The notes beneath the pieces are model-generated. The model was not told the origin of the DNA, ran no database searches, and saw only the letters and a program-made list of their open reading frames with translations. The translations under genes and the position numbers were made by a program. Source: Stygiobacter sp. RIFOXYC2_FULL_38_25 (GTDB taxonomy: Bacteria > Bacteroidota > Ignavibacteria > Ignavibacteriales > Melioribacteraceae). From it: DNA of 64,000 nt. This document shows, one piece after another, positions 23,758 through 33,837 of this stretch (position 1 is its first letter; every line of letters starts with the position of its first letter). Location of the stretch: contig MHAZ01000007.1 in assembly GCA_001803165.1 (NCBI GenBank), forward strand, positions 115,047-179,046. Direction: 5' to 3'.

Positions 23758-26700
23758 TCAGCTTTTCAACTTTAGCGATCTTGCAGCGTCGGTTGCAGCA
23801 TTTATCTTCTGCCCAAAACCGGATTTGCCGTAAACTTCCAGATCGGAAACAAATTGAACATCAAGAATTCCCTTTGTTTTGTGTCCGGTACGCAAATAGT
23901 TTACTTCGCTTAATGCTAAGCTCCAGCCTTCAAACCATAAACGAAGCTGATCAACATCGCACTTCTCCTTATCAATATGAACAATTAAATCAATATCTGA
24001 ATCTGGCGCGGCGGTAGCATTCTTTGTACTTCCGAAAACGTAAATACCTTTTACACCGAAACGCTCGGCTTCAACTTCAGAAGCAATCTTCTCTGCCATT
24101 TTCATTCTCCAGCGCCAATGATCACTCGGATGGTAATCATATTGCTGCTCTTTCACTTCTTTTTCTATCACAGCTTCAGTAGATGTAGTCGAAAACATTC
24201 CGATGGCAGATTCAGTATCGGCATTCAGAAGAATTTTCAAAATGGAACCGCCCGTTGATTTAACAACATCAACAACATGAATAATCTGTTTGAGATCGTG
24301 GTAATCAGGAAGTAACTCCGCCAAAACATTTTCAGATTCCAATAAAAACTTTTCGTTAAAAATAATTCCTTCGTTATCGGGATAAAGAGGCAAATACCTT
24401 ATGTTTGCTTCAACTAAATCCTGGAAGAAGTGCGTTCCAAAAGAAAGATCAGGTACATAATTCCCTTTCTTCTTCGCAATTTCAATCAGCACCGATGTGT
24501 TGTTAATATCCGAATATGTAACATTAACACCGAGTTTAATATCACCTCGGCTGCCCCATCTGCCGGGACCCATCAAAATAAATTTTCTTTTGGGAAGAGC
24601 TTTGTTCAACTTACCAACAGCTTTTCCAACATGAAGCATTGTTTCTCTATCTTCAATCTCGTAATACTTAGTAGGGTCAACATAAACTATATGAGTTACG
24701 TCCGGAACTTTACCGTTGGAAATAAATTTCTTTGCTGTAAAAACAATTTTATCATTTGGAATATCTTTTGGAATTACATCGGGGCTTGCTTCTCCGGTGT
24801 AACTTTGCGGTCTGCACTGAAGCAAGTATAGGTCTTTCCCATCGTGAGCAAATTCGATATCTACCGGTTGTTTTATTTTTTCTTGAACAATTCTTGTGAT
24901 CGAACTTATCTGCTTCAAGAAATTTGTGTTGCTTGTTAAACCCTCGAATGAAACTACAAACTCTTTACTCGGATCATCAATATCAAGCACGCCGGGCTGA
25001 CGCATCATATTTCCATCAAGAATAGAAAACACATTTGTAAACTGCGGATACAGAGCGCCATACTCGTCAAGCAAAGTGTTAATAGGAATGGATTCAAAAT
25101 CGTTAGTCTCTAAATTGATTACGTCCATTCGTTTAGGTGAATAGCGCCTCATTTCTTCCGGAGAAACATTTATCCGCAAGTTTGGCTGACCGGGTGAAAC
25201 TAAAACCGGATAATCATCGCTGAGTCTATCAACCGCACGCGTTCCTAAGCCGGGCACGATGCGCAGTAAGCCATCTTCTCTTTTAATTCTAGGCGACCAC
25301 CGGAATTCGTTATTACTGAATGCAACTCCGGCGAAAGCCGGGAAAAAATATTTGCCGACTTTTGTACCTACAACTTCTTGAATCATAACACCCATTTCTT
25401 CATGGAAATCCAACAAACCCCTTTCAGCTCTATATTCAATCGGATCGGGAGAAAATGTTGAAGCGTAAACTTCTGCAATTGCGTCCATCAATGCCCAAAG
25501 ACGCTGCTGCTTAGTTCCTTGATTTGCAAGAAACAAACTTTTGTATTTGCCGGAAAACGCCGCACCTATTTGATCTTCGAGAAGAGAGGAACTTCTTACA
25601 ACTAGCGGCTTATCTCCAAGATCATCCAACGCAACGGCTAAGCCTTTTATTAGGTCTGGCGGAAATTCGGAATTCTTAAACAGTTGAACCACGTGAGGAT
25701 ATTCTATGCGGACTTCATCAATTTCTTTGTACTTCTGCTCGAGTACTTCTTCGAGATTGTTATACTGAATGAAAGCAATTACTCCATCGGAAGTAATGTA
25801 CCATGTCTTTGGTGTTTTAATATCTCCAAAAATTTCTTGATGTTCCGATTCTCGTTGAAGTATATGATAAGCCAGAAATAAGCCGGCGCTTTTTCCACCA
25901 AGTTTTCCGTGGCTTCCGGATGGAAATATCATCTTATCAATTAGTTTATAAAAGTCGGTGAGTTTAACATATTCTTTAGCAACGCTTATATATTCAAGCT
26001 GCTCGGTGAAAAATCTTCTTAAAAGTGAAACACGCAAACCTTTTATTGTTGATGGTGCGAGCTCAAATTTTTCCGGAGCCATGTGATAAAATTTGCGGAT
26101 TGCGTCGGCAATTTCTGTTAGCGATGTATCTTGGTTATCCACAACTTTAATCAACGCGCTGGATTTATCTTCTTGAATCCATTTTTGAATTTTAGCAAGG
26201 ATGATATCGTCCGGTAAGTTTTCATCTGCAAGGTTTAGAATTGTATCAACGTACTGATCGTAATTTGTAATCTTACGGAGTTTCAGTGGTTTGTTATCAT
26301 CATGATGTTGTTCTTCAACTCCGCCTTGACGGGACATGCTGCTCTGGCGCATTAACATTTCGGCTTCTTCTACACCTTTCCAGCAAAGTAAGTGAAGCAT
26401 TTTTCTCAATACACTCATAAATAAATTCGGATCAGTCTTGCGAATCATATCAAGTACAATACGCCACTCGCCCTTGTGTTTGCCGTCCACTTGCTCGCGC
26501 ACTGTCCGCAGTTCTTGAAAAACAATTTTTAATTTTTGATGCAAGATGAAGTGACCGAGCCGGTCTGCAATTGTTGTTAGCAATTTTTTTTCTTCTTTTA
26601 AGAAGGGACCAAAATCGGCTTGCGGCATTTCTTCAACGTAGTACACGGCTATATGACCAACAATTTTGTCTTGAACAACAATATCGGATTTGATTACCCA

Positions 26701-26940
26701 CTGAGTTTCTTTGAAATCACTGGTCTGATAGACTATTTCGCCATAAGCTAATTTAGCTCTACAAACCGTTGAGTATTGCCAGCCGGCAGGAATTGAATTA
26801 ATGACTGTATGAAAAGCTTGACGCATAGAAATTTCCGAACGGTTCAAACTGTCTTCAATTGTATAAATGCAGTTTAATTCTTTGGCACGTTCGTGCAGCT
26901 CGATTACTAAGTTATCTATCGGTTTATTTTTATCTAGCAT
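23758..26940 (-). CDS. GAF-like / PEP-pyruvate-binding ATP-grasp / nucleotidyltransferase protein
   Basis: This 1060-residue multidomain protein begins with a GAF-like sensory region (about 20-140, IPAGWQYSTVCRAKLAYGEI). The middle is the N-terminal ATP-grasp domain of pyruvate phosphate dikinases/PEP synthases (KLGGKSAGLFLAYHIL near 345, VVRSSSLLEDQIGAAFSGKYKSLF, DIEFAHDGKDLYLLQCRPQ). A paralog-specific segment follows (LMGPGRWGSRGDIKLG and SFGTHFFQDL). Near 955-1045 lies a nucleotidyltransferase domain (GIYVFGSTKNATAAPDSDIDLIV). The phosphohistidine and PEP-barrel domains of real PEP synthases are absent, so it cannot run the full reaction. It overlaps the next paralog by 7 bases. Confidence 0.8.
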   Translation of the reverse strand: MLDKNKPIDNLVIELHERAKELNCIYTIEDSLNRSEISMRQAFHTVINSIPAGWQYSTVCRAKLAYGEIVYQTSDFKETQWVIKSDIVVQDKIVGHIAVYYVEEMPQADFGPFLKEEKKLLTTIADRLGHFILHQKLKIVFQELRTVREQVDGKHKGEWRIVLDMIRKTDPNLFMSVLRKMLHLLCWKGVEEAEMLMRQSSMSRQGGVEEQHHDDNKPLKLRKITNYDQYVDTILNLADENLPDDIILAKIQKWIQEDKSSALIKVVDNQDTSLTEIADAIRKFYHMAPEKFELAPSTIKGLRVSLLRRFFTEQLEYISVAKEYVKLTDFYKLIDKMIFPSGSHGKLGGKSAGLFLAYHILQRESEHQEIFGDIKTPKTWYITSDGVIAFIQYNNLEEVLEQKYKEIDEVRIEYPHVVQLFKNSEFPPDLIKGLAVALDDLGDKPLVVRSSSLLEDQIGAAFSGKYKSLFLANQGTKQQRLWALMDAIAEVYASTFSPDPIEYRAERGLLDFHEEMGVMIQEVVGTKVGKYFFPAFAGVAFSNNEFRWSPRIKREDGLLRIVPGLGTRAVDRLSDDYPVLVSPGQPNLRINVSPEEMRRYSPKRMDVINLETNDFESIPINTLLDEYGALYPQFTNVFSILDGNMMRQPGVLDIDDPSKEFVVSFEGLTSNTNFLKQISSITRIVQEKIKQPVDIEFAHDGKDLYLLQCRPQSYTGEASPDVIPKDIPNDKIVFTAKKFISNGKVPDVTHIVYVDPTKYYEIEDRETMLHVGKAVGKLNKALPKRKFILMGPGRWGSRGDIKLGVNVTYSDINNTSVLIEIAKKKGNYVPDLSFGTHFFQDLVEANIRYLPLYPDNEGIIFNEKFLLESENVLAELLPDYHDLKQIIHVVDVVKSTGGSILKILLNADTESAIGMFSTTSTEAVIEKEVKEQQYDYHPSDHWRWRMKMAEKIASEVEAERFGVKGIYVFGSTKNATAAPDSDIDLIVHIDKEKCDVDQLRLWFEGWSLALSEVNYLRTGHKTKGILDVQFVSDLEVYGKSGFGQKINAATDAARSLKLKS

Positions 26941-28676
26941 TTCTTAATAACTCCGCGGCTTGTTTTACCATCAACTTTAATTTTGAGCGGGGATTCTAAC
27001 TTAACATGTTTGATGAAATTTGTTTCTCGAACCACTTTTTGTTGATTCAGCCACTCCCAATCAATCGCAAATTCTCCATCATAATTGAGTGAGAAATAGC
27101 TTACGTTAAAGCTGGATAAGTTGTGAAAGAAATGAGAACCCTGGCTTAACTCAACATTAATTCCAAAAAGAGTTGATTCAACAATTACTTTAGCGCCGGC
27201 AATCTGTCCCCAATCAACCGGAATGCCCAGCCACGAATCTGAACTTCCCCACCTTCCAAATCCAATAAGCAAGTAAGGAGTTTTAGTCTGCACAAATCCC
27301 TTATTTATCGAATCAATTTCGTAAGCAATTTTCTGAGTGTCTTTTTTATCAAATGTTTCCGGCTTAACAAAAATTACATCTGTTATATTTTCTACAACTC
27401 CGTTACCCATAACACGCTTGGAAGCAAGCAGAACATCTTCAGCATAAAGTTCGTCGGTTTTCAAATCAACAACTTCGTCGGAAACAACCATTGGTCTAAC
27501 TTGAAGAAATCCGAAGTGTAGTTTATTCTCAACTCTCGGTATTGTAACAGCAAATTCTATTTCAACCGGATTTTCAATTGCTTCTTCGGAAACTTTTAAG
27601 ATTGTGTTCATCAAATCATTGAATTTGAATTCATTCATCGAAAGCAGCTGAGCGAAATTAATCACACGCGGACCATCATTACCGCATCCCATAACAATTC
27701 TATCGGATTTAGCATCGTAAGTTGAACCTATGTACTTTAAAGTGTCATCATAATCTGCATCTTTCAGATTAGCAAGACTCATAAATTCAGTTTCTTTGAC
27801 GGGATTGTATTCAAGGACGTGACTCATATTAACCGACCAAAAAGAGTTTTGAGTGTTCCTCATTATATCATGTGGATCACCAAACGGTGGAACTGAGTTT
27901 GGATACAGCGGTGAATAACTCCAGATTACACCGCCATCAACAATTGTCTTTCCCAATCCAAGTGCAAGATTAACAACGCCATCTTCCGGTTTAGCTCTTC
28001 CGCTCGGATAGAAATTATATGAACGGGCAACACCGGAAAAATTTGGATAGAAACGGTCGTTATATTTTTGCCCAACAACTTCCTGAATAATCACAGCCAT
28101 CTTTTCTTCTTTTATGGTGTGAGAAGAAGCTTCAAAATAATCTTTGGATGCTTTAAAATAGACTGAGGCATACACAAACTTGATTGCTTCGACAAGTTTG
28201 TTAAAGCGCTCATCAATACTTGTCTGGTTATTGGAAATCATTTTGGTAGCATAAATACCGGCAAACGGTTCATACTTGGCATCTTCCAGCATGCTTGATG
28301 AACGAACTGCAAGCGGAACGTGAACGTTTTCAATCATGCCGCGAAGATCGCCTAAAATTTCTACCGGAAGTTCTGCATGCAAAAACGCTTGAATAATATC
28401 TTCATCATGTTCCACGGTAACAGCAGTAGTAAACAGATTATTCCTTTCCATAAACCAATCGAAAACTTGTGTGCGAAGTATTACCATTTTGGGGATACTT
28501 AGTTCAACGTTAGGAAATTCCACAGCAGAAATCTTCTCGCGTATAATTTTTTCGATTTGGATTAATCCGCTACCTTTTCCTCCGCAAGAACCTTCTCCAA
28601 TAAATGAAAATACTTCACCCGATTGAAAAAAACTGCGGTTGAAACTTGAAACTACATCTTTACATTCACCGGTCAT
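26934..28676 (-). CDS. PEP-pyruvate-binding ATP-grasp protein, short paralog
   Basis: This 580-residue protein is essentially the shared core of its two neighbours: GKGSGLIQIEKII, the ATP-grasp motif AVRSSSMLEDAKYEPFAGIYATKM, IEIEFAVTIP...FGFLQVRPM, then GFGRWGSSDSWLGIPVDWGQI and LSQGSHFFHNLSSF. It has no receiver, GAF or nucleotidyltransferase module. Like the others it lacks the swivelling phosphohistidine domain. Its 3' end overlaps the start of the 1060-residue paralog, so the two are translated together. Confidence 0.82.
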   Translation of the reverse strand: MTGECKDVVSSFNRSFFQSGEVFSFIGEGSCGGKGSGLIQIEKIIREKISAVEFPNVELSIPKMVILRTQVFDWFMERNNLFTTAVTVEHDEDIIQAFLHAELPVEILGDLRGMIENVHVPLAVRSSSMLEDAKYEPFAGIYATKMISNNQTSIDERFNKLVEAIKFVYASVYFKASKDYFEASSHTIKEEKMAVIIQEVVGQKYNDRFYPNFSGVARSYNFYPSGRAKPEDGVVNLALGLGKTIVDGGVIWSYSPLYPNSVPPFGDPHDIMRNTQNSFWSVNMSHVLEYNPVKETEFMSLANLKDADYDDTLKYIGSTYDAKSDRIVMGCGNDGPRVINFAQLLSMNEFKFNDLMNTILKVSEEAIENPVEIEFAVTIPRVENKLHFGFLQVRPMVVSDEVVDLKTDELYAEDVLLASKRVMGNGVVENITDVIFVKPETFDKKDTQKIAYEIDSINKGFVQTKTPYLLIGFGRWGSSDSWLGIPVDWGQIAGAKVIVESTLFGINVELSQGSHFFHNLSSFNVSYFSLNYDGEFAIDWEWLNQQKVVRETNFIKHVKLESPLKIKVDGKTSRGVIKKC

Positions 28677-28828
28677 GGTCTGTCCTAAATATTTTTATGA
28701 AGTACTGCTTCTTTATTAATTTTTAAGATTTACTAAATTGAAAAACCTTCTCTACCGATTGCAAACTGTTACTATTAAATCTTCATCGCAAGAATTCTAT
28801 TTGATAGTAAATTTAGTTCATTCAAGAG

Positions 28829-31800
28829 CTATTTGCCATTCATTCCATTGTTCGGTTTTGCAATTATTCCCCTACCCCTATGCCCATCTATCTTTATAGT
28901 GATTGGCTCGTACAAATGAATGTGAGTAACAAACTCTTTACTATCACAAATTTTTTGCTCATCAAGCCAGCTCCAATTTACAAATCCTTGCTCGGTGTAT
29001 TCATCCACAGTAAAATATCCTACTTTGAACGAAGTTAGATTCTGGAAAAAGTGAGAACCTTGCGAAGGCTGAACGTTGAAATCCTTAAAATTAGCTTCCA
29101 CAATTGCCCGCGCGCCGCTAATCTGTTCCCATGTAACCGGTATGCCAAGCCACGGATCTAAAGTTCCCCATCTTCCAACACCTACCAGTAAATATGGGTA
29201 CCCGCCATTTACCAGATTAGAATTTATTTGAGAAATTTCGTGAGCAACTTCCAATGTATGTTTTCTATCAAATTTAGCGAGATTTACAAACACAACATCT
29301 TTCACATCTTGCATCAAACCATGACCTAATACATTTTCACTTCTGCAAATTAGTTCGTCATCATGATAATGCTCAATATCCAGCTGCTCTATTTCATTGT
29401 TAATTACAAGCGGACGCATTTGCAGCAATCCGAATTCTTTTGGTTTTCCTTCCGGTACTGTCAAGTTCACAGCAAATTCAATTTCGATTGGAGATGCGGT
29501 TCCCCACCCACCCATTTCAAGTAACAATTCCAAAATTTGCGGAAGTGGAAAAACATTGTATTTAAGAATTGGCGCCATTGTGAATATTTTTGGTCCGTCG
29601 CGGTCAACTCCATCATAAACAGCATAGTTATCTAAAGAATAAGTTGAACCTACTGCGTTAAGAGTTCCATCTTTAACAGCATCGCTCAGATAATATTTTT
29701 TTACTAAACGGTCCTCCGCTATTCCATCATCCAGGTAATCTTCATTCAAATCAAGCGCAAAGAATTCTTTAGGTGAGTATTTGAGCAAATCATCTATTGT
29801 AGGGAACTGTAAATTATGCTGCGGCTGCTTTGGGCAGAATCTATAAGTCAATCCACCTTCAACAATAGATTTTCCAAGTCCCGGCGCAACAGACACAATT
29901 CCATCCGAAGATTTAAGCGGCGGAGTTGGATAAAAATTATAAGACTTTGCTACGCCGGAAAATTCCGGATAGTATCTTCCGTTGTGAGTAGCACCAACGA
30001 GTTTCTGAATTATAACCGCCATCTTTTCTTCTTCAAGACGGTAAGAAGTTACACGGATGTAATCTTTTGACTTTGAGTAAAAGATAGAGACATAAATTCT
30101 CTTGATTGCATGAATAAGCTGCTTCAATCTTACTTTAACATCTGGATTATTATTCGGCAGCATGAAAGTATCGTAAACGCCTGCGAACGGCTGTCCTTGT
30201 GAATCTTCCAGCAAGCTCGAAGAACGCACAGCTATCGGTTCGCGTACAACTTCGAGAAATTCTTCCAAGCTTTTCTTAGCTTCCTCCGGGAACAAATCCG
30301 CCGCGAAAAATTTATTTTTTAGTTCTTCATCATTCTGAGATAATAAAGCATACTCTCTCAATTCATTATCATCTAAGAACTGATCGAATACATCCGTGGC
30401 AACAACTACTGCTGCCGGAACAAATATTTTAACTCCTTCAAAACGGTAGCGGATTTCAAAATTACTCAGGAGTGTATTTACGAAACCAAGACCGCGTGCT
30501 TTACCGCCAAGCGAGCCGCCTCCAATTCTTGCAAATGTAGTAGTTATGTCAAATGAATCTTTGTGGAAATCTGAGATTACACCAATCTGGCGGGACTTTC
30601 TAAATTCGCGCAAAGATTCTATCAGCAAGTTTCGTAATAAAGAAATCTCTGCAAAGTCATCTACTCTTTTAGGACGAAGTTGATGAGCAAGCCAAAATTC
30701 AGTTCTGGCTTTTAGCCACACAGAAAAGTGATTTCGCGAAGCGTGATATTTAATTGATTCATCCGGTACAGTTTTTAAGTGCTCTTCAAGTTCATATAAG
30801 TTACTTGCTGTTCCAACTTCATCACCGTTTTGTGTTCTAAAAACAAAATGACCAAACCCAAAATTTTCGGTCATAAAATGCTTTACATCTTCCAAAAGAG
30901 TCGGCGAGTCTTTCAGTAAAAATTTAGCGCCGTTGGCTACCGCTTCTGCTTCATGATCTTGATTTGTTGATTGAAGCAGAATTGGAATATCCGGCTGAAT
31001 TTGTTTTACATTTTTGCAAAACATAATTCCTGCCGTTGAATCTTGCTCACCGTTTCTTGTAAAATCAATATCAGAGATTACACCTAGAATAAACTCTCTG
31101 TACTTTTCAAAATATTCCCACGCCTCATTATAGTTTGAGCAGAGAAGAATTTTTGGACGCGCGCGCATCCGTAAAAATTTGTGAGAGAGGTTAATTCCTT
31201 CAGAAATCAAACTTTGAGATTGTTTAAGTACTTCGGTGTAAATCAACGGTAGGTACGATGAATAAAACCGTACGCTGTCCTCTATCAAGATTATAGATTG
31301 AACACCAACTTTTTGTGTATCGTGTTCAACATTTATTTTATCTTCCAAAAATTTTATGATGCCCAGAATTATTCTGTAATCTCCTTGCCAAATAAAAACT
31401 TTTGTGAAGATGGAAATATCGCCGTTGGAAATTAAGTCCGTCATTTCGCGGTTATCATAACCGAGAAGGACAACAGGAATATCCAGCCCGGCTTCGCGAA
31501 CCCGCTTTGCAAAAGTAATTGCAGACATATCTTCAATGTGAAGTGTTGTGATGATAAGATCAAAACGCTGCTCTTCGAGAGCAAGATTTATTGCCTCAGC
31601 TCCGTTGGAAACCTGTATCAGTTCCGGCGAGTGACTGAGATTTAATCCTTGATATTCCTGGCGGATAAGCTCATACAAACGGTTGTCTTCTTCAAAGATG
31701 TAAGAATCATACAAGCTTGAAACGAGCAGAATATCGCGCACACGGTAACGCATCAAGTTGTGGAAGTCTTGGAATTTGGAGTATCTGCTTTTTTTGATTA

Positions 31801-31834
31801 GCTCTTGATCGAATTTAATAATCTGTCGTTCCAT
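28829..31834 (-). CDS. tandem receiver-like / PEP-pyruvate-binding ATP-grasp protein
   Basis: The 1001-residue protein opens with two response-regulator-like domains. The first (about 32-165) has FDLIITTLHIEDM where the phospho-acceptor Asp is expected, so it looks degenerate. The second (about 180-325) has IILIEDS and ILGVISDIDFTRNG, keeping an acidic pocket and a candidate Asp. The rest is the ATP-grasp core (GSLGGKARGLGFVN, AVRSSSLLEDSQGQPFAGVYDTF, IEIEFAVNL...FGLLQMRPL) and the shared GVGRWGTLDPWLGIPVTWEQI...SQGSHFFQNLTSF segment. Signal input through the receivers is likely; the output is unknown. Confidence 0.82.
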   Translation of the reverse strand: MERQIIKFDQELIKKSRYSKFQDFHNLMRYRVRDILLVSSLYDSYIFEEDNRLYELIRQEYQGLNLSHSPELIQVSNGAEAINLALEEQRFDLIITTLHIEDMSAITFAKRVREAGLDIPVVLLGYDNREMTDLISNGDISIFTKVFIWQGDYRIILGIIKFLEDKINVEHDTQKVGVQSIILIEDSVRFYSSYLPLIYTEVLKQSQSLISEGINLSHKFLRMRARPKILLCSNYNEAWEYFEKYREFILGVISDIDFTRNGEQDSTAGIMFCKNVKQIQPDIPILLQSTNQDHEAEAVANGAKFLLKDSPTLLEDVKHFMTENFGFGHFVFRTQNGDEVGTASNLYELEEHLKTVPDESIKYHASRNHFSVWLKARTEFWLAHQLRPKRVDDFAEISLLRNLLIESLREFRKSRQIGVISDFHKDSFDITTTFARIGGGSLGGKARGLGFVNTLLSNFEIRYRFEGVKIFVPAAVVVATDVFDQFLDDNELREYALLSQNDEELKNKFFAADLFPEEAKKSLEEFLEVVREPIAVRSSSLLEDSQGQPFAGVYDTFMLPNNNPDVKVRLKQLIHAIKRIYVSIFYSKSKDYIRVTSYRLEEEKMAVIIQKLVGATHNGRYYPEFSGVAKSYNFYPTPPLKSSDGIVSVAPGLGKSIVEGGLTYRFCPKQPQHNLQFPTIDDLLKYSPKEFFALDLNEDYLDDGIAEDRLVKKYYLSDAVKDGTLNAVGSTYSLDNYAVYDGVDRDGPKIFTMAPILKYNVFPLPQILELLLEMGGWGTASPIEIEFAVNLTVPEGKPKEFGLLQMRPLVINNEIEQLDIEHYHDDELICRSENVLGHGLMQDVKDVVFVNLAKFDRKHTLEVAHEISQINSNLVNGGYPYLLVGVGRWGTLDPWLGIPVTWEQISGARAIVEANFKDFNVQPSQGSHFFQNLTSFKVGYFTVDEYTEQGFVNWSWLDEQKICDSKEFVTHIHLYEPITIKIDGHRGRGIIAKPNNGMNGK

Positions 31835-31890
31835 GCGTGGTTTAATTTTGTGCGGTTGAAAGGTAATTAACTAAGTTAATTCTTACCAAT

Positions 31891-31919
31891 AAAAAAATGG
31901 GGCGATTTTCATCGCCCCA
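31891..31919 (-). terminator. terminator of gdhA
   Basis: TGGGGCGA and TCGCCCCA (31898-31905, 31912-31919) form an 8-bp stem with a 6-base loop. On the minus strand a run of seven T follows. This separates gdhA from the downstream receiver-like gene. Confidence 0.9.
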
Positions 31920-31934
31920 AATGCGGGTTACTAA

Positions 31935-33296
31935 TTATACTATTCCTTGATCCATCATTGCATCGGCAACTTTTAAGAAACCGCCAATGTTTGCACCGTT
32001 AACATAATTGCCAGGTGTTCCATATTTGTTAGCGGTTTCATAGCAATTCTTGTGAATGTTTTTCATGATAGTACGTAAACGTCCGTCAACTTCTTCACGG
32101 CTCCATCCTAAACGCATACTGTTCTGAGACATTTCAAGTCCGGAAGTTGCAACACCACCGGCATTAGCTGCTTTGCCAGGTCCGTAAAGGATCTTTGAAT
32201 CAACGAACTGATCAATTGCTTCGATTGAAGATGGCATGTTTGAACCTTCACTAACAACATAAACACCATTCTTCAAAAGGTTAGTAGCATCCTTCCCGTT
32301 GATTTCGTTTTGTGTTGCTGATGGGAAAGCACAATCAGCTTTATGATTCCACAACGGATTGAAATCAGCATTAGGATCAATAGCTGAATAAACTGCTGAT
32401 TTATATTTCTCTGTGTACTCTTTCATTCTTCCGCGGCGAACATTTTTCAAATCCATTATAAAAGCTAATTTTTCTCTGTCAATTCCGGCTTCATCATAAA
32501 TGTAACCGTTAGAATCAGATAGAGTTAATACTTTACCGCCAAGATCAAGAATTTTTTCTACTGTGTATTGAGCAACATTACCGGAACCGGAAACCAAACA
32601 ATTCTTTCCTTCTAATGTTTGATTTCTGGTAGCTAACATTTCAGCTGCAAAATAAACTGAACCGTAACCGGTTGCTTCAGGTCGAATTAGAGAACCGCCC
32701 CAATTCAAACCTTTGCCGGTTAATACGCCGGTAAATTCGTTGCGTAATTTTTTGTACATACCAAACAAGAAGCCTATTTCTCTTCCGCCAATACCTATAT
32801 CACCGGCAGGTACATCTGTATCCGGTCCAATATGACGGAAAAGTTCAGACATAAAGCTTTGGCAGAAACGCATAACTTCCATATCACTCTTTCCTTTCGG
32901 ATCGAAATCGCTGCCGCCTTTTCCACCGCCCATAGGCAATGTTGTTAAGCTATTTTTGAAAACTTGTTCGAAAGCCAAAAACTTTAAGATGCCCAGGTTA
33001 ACAGAAGGATGGAATCTTAATCCGCCTTTGTATGGCCCAATCGCACTGTTCATTTCAATTCTAAAACCACGGTTAACTTGAACGTTGCTTTGATCATCTA
33101 CCCAGGGAACTCTAAATAATATTACTCTTTCCGGCTCAACAACTCTTTCAATAATTTTTGCTTTGCGGTATTCGGGATGTCTTTCAAGCACTAATGCCAA
33201 AGATGAAGCAACCTCGTAGACTGCTTGATGGAATTCCGGTTCTGCCGGATTCTTTGCTTTGACTAGAGCCATTAACTCTTTTACGTAGTCGGACAT
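31935..33296 (-). CDS. gdhA: glutamate dehydrogenase, hexameric NADP-type
   Basis: The 453-residue length and sequence match the 450-residue hexameric class. Diagnostic motifs are RVPWVDDQSNVQVNRGFRIEMNSAIGPYKGGLRFHPSVN, LPMGGGKGGSDFDPKGKSD with the catalytic Lys, the Asp of VPAGDIGIGGREIGF, and the Rossmann loop VSGSGNVAQYTVEK. This class usually assimilates ammonium with NADPH, although coenzyme choice cannot be proved here. It lies upstream of the ATP-grasp trio and downstream of a second dehydrogenase. Confidence 0.93.
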   Translation of the reverse strand: MSDYVKELMALVKAKNPAEPEFHQAVYEVASSLALVLERHPEYRKAKIIERVVEPERVILFRVPWVDDQSNVQVNRGFRIEMNSAIGPYKGGLRFHPSVNLGILKFLAFEQVFKNSLTTLPMGGGKGGSDFDPKGKSDMEVMRFCQSFMSELFRHIGPDTDVPAGDIGIGGREIGFLFGMYKKLRNEFTGVLTGKGLNWGGSLIRPEATGYGSVYFAAEMLATRNQTLEGKNCLVSGSGNVAQYTVEKILDLGGKVLTLSDSNGYIYDEAGIDREKLAFIMDLKNVRRGRMKEYTEKYKSAVYSAIDPNADFNPLWNHKADCAFPSATQNEINGKDATNLLKNGVYVVSEGSNMPSSIEAIDQFVDSKILYGPGKAANAGGVATSGLEMSQNSMRLGWSREEVDGRLRTIMKNIHKNCYETANKYGTPGNYVNGANIGGFLKVADAMMDQGIV

Positions 33297-33837
33297 AACT
33301 ACTCCATTGATTTTTTGGATGATTGGTTTGATAGTTTATTTATGTGAGTCTGATAATTTTCAGACTTGGTACAATTTGAGTTAAGGAAATAACGGCTTGT
33401 GATTTTAGCGCAAGAGAATAATGCAGAGTTTGAGTAAAGTATTCTTTGAAACAAAAAACTTCCAAACATTAATTCACAATAATAGAGAGTAGAATATTTT
33501 TTTAACTGCGATAAAATAGGCGGCTTATACTTCTCTAGCAAGGGAAATTTTTCTTCTTAATCTGTTCAAATTACTCCAATCAGATATTTATTATGAGTTG
33601 AAAACCTAAATTGAGATTAGTTTATAAGGATATTCCGGTTAATCACTTAATAGTTATTTAAGAATAACTCAAAGAATGGCACCAAATTAAGGTGACTTGC
33701 TAAAAATGTAAAGTTGCAGAAACAATGGTTTGCAAAATATTTTATAAAAAAGCCGGTAACTAAAATTCAATTACCGGCTTTAATCATATTCTCGATTTTT
33801 GATCTCTGTACTCAATATTTAGTACAAAGTACTAAAC
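33297..33837. other. intergenic region between two glutamate dehydrogenase genes
   Basis: This 540-base stretch holds the upstream region of gdhA and the terminator of the second dehydrogenase (33746-33781). An 80-codon ORF on the minus strand (33299-33541) is AT-rich, has no recognisable motif or ribosome-binding site and is probably chance. I see nothing else. Confidence 0.6.
33746..33781 (-). terminator. terminator of the second glutamate dehydrogenase gene
   Basis: AAAGCCGGTAA (33749-33759) pairs with TTACCGGCTTT (33771-33781). Read on the minus strand, the stem runs into TTTTTTATA. Confidence 0.88.

Noticed and set aside
33299..33541. 80-codon minus-strand ORF upstream of gdhA
   Set aside because: It has no family motif or ribosome-binding site and looks like chance in AT-rich spacer.
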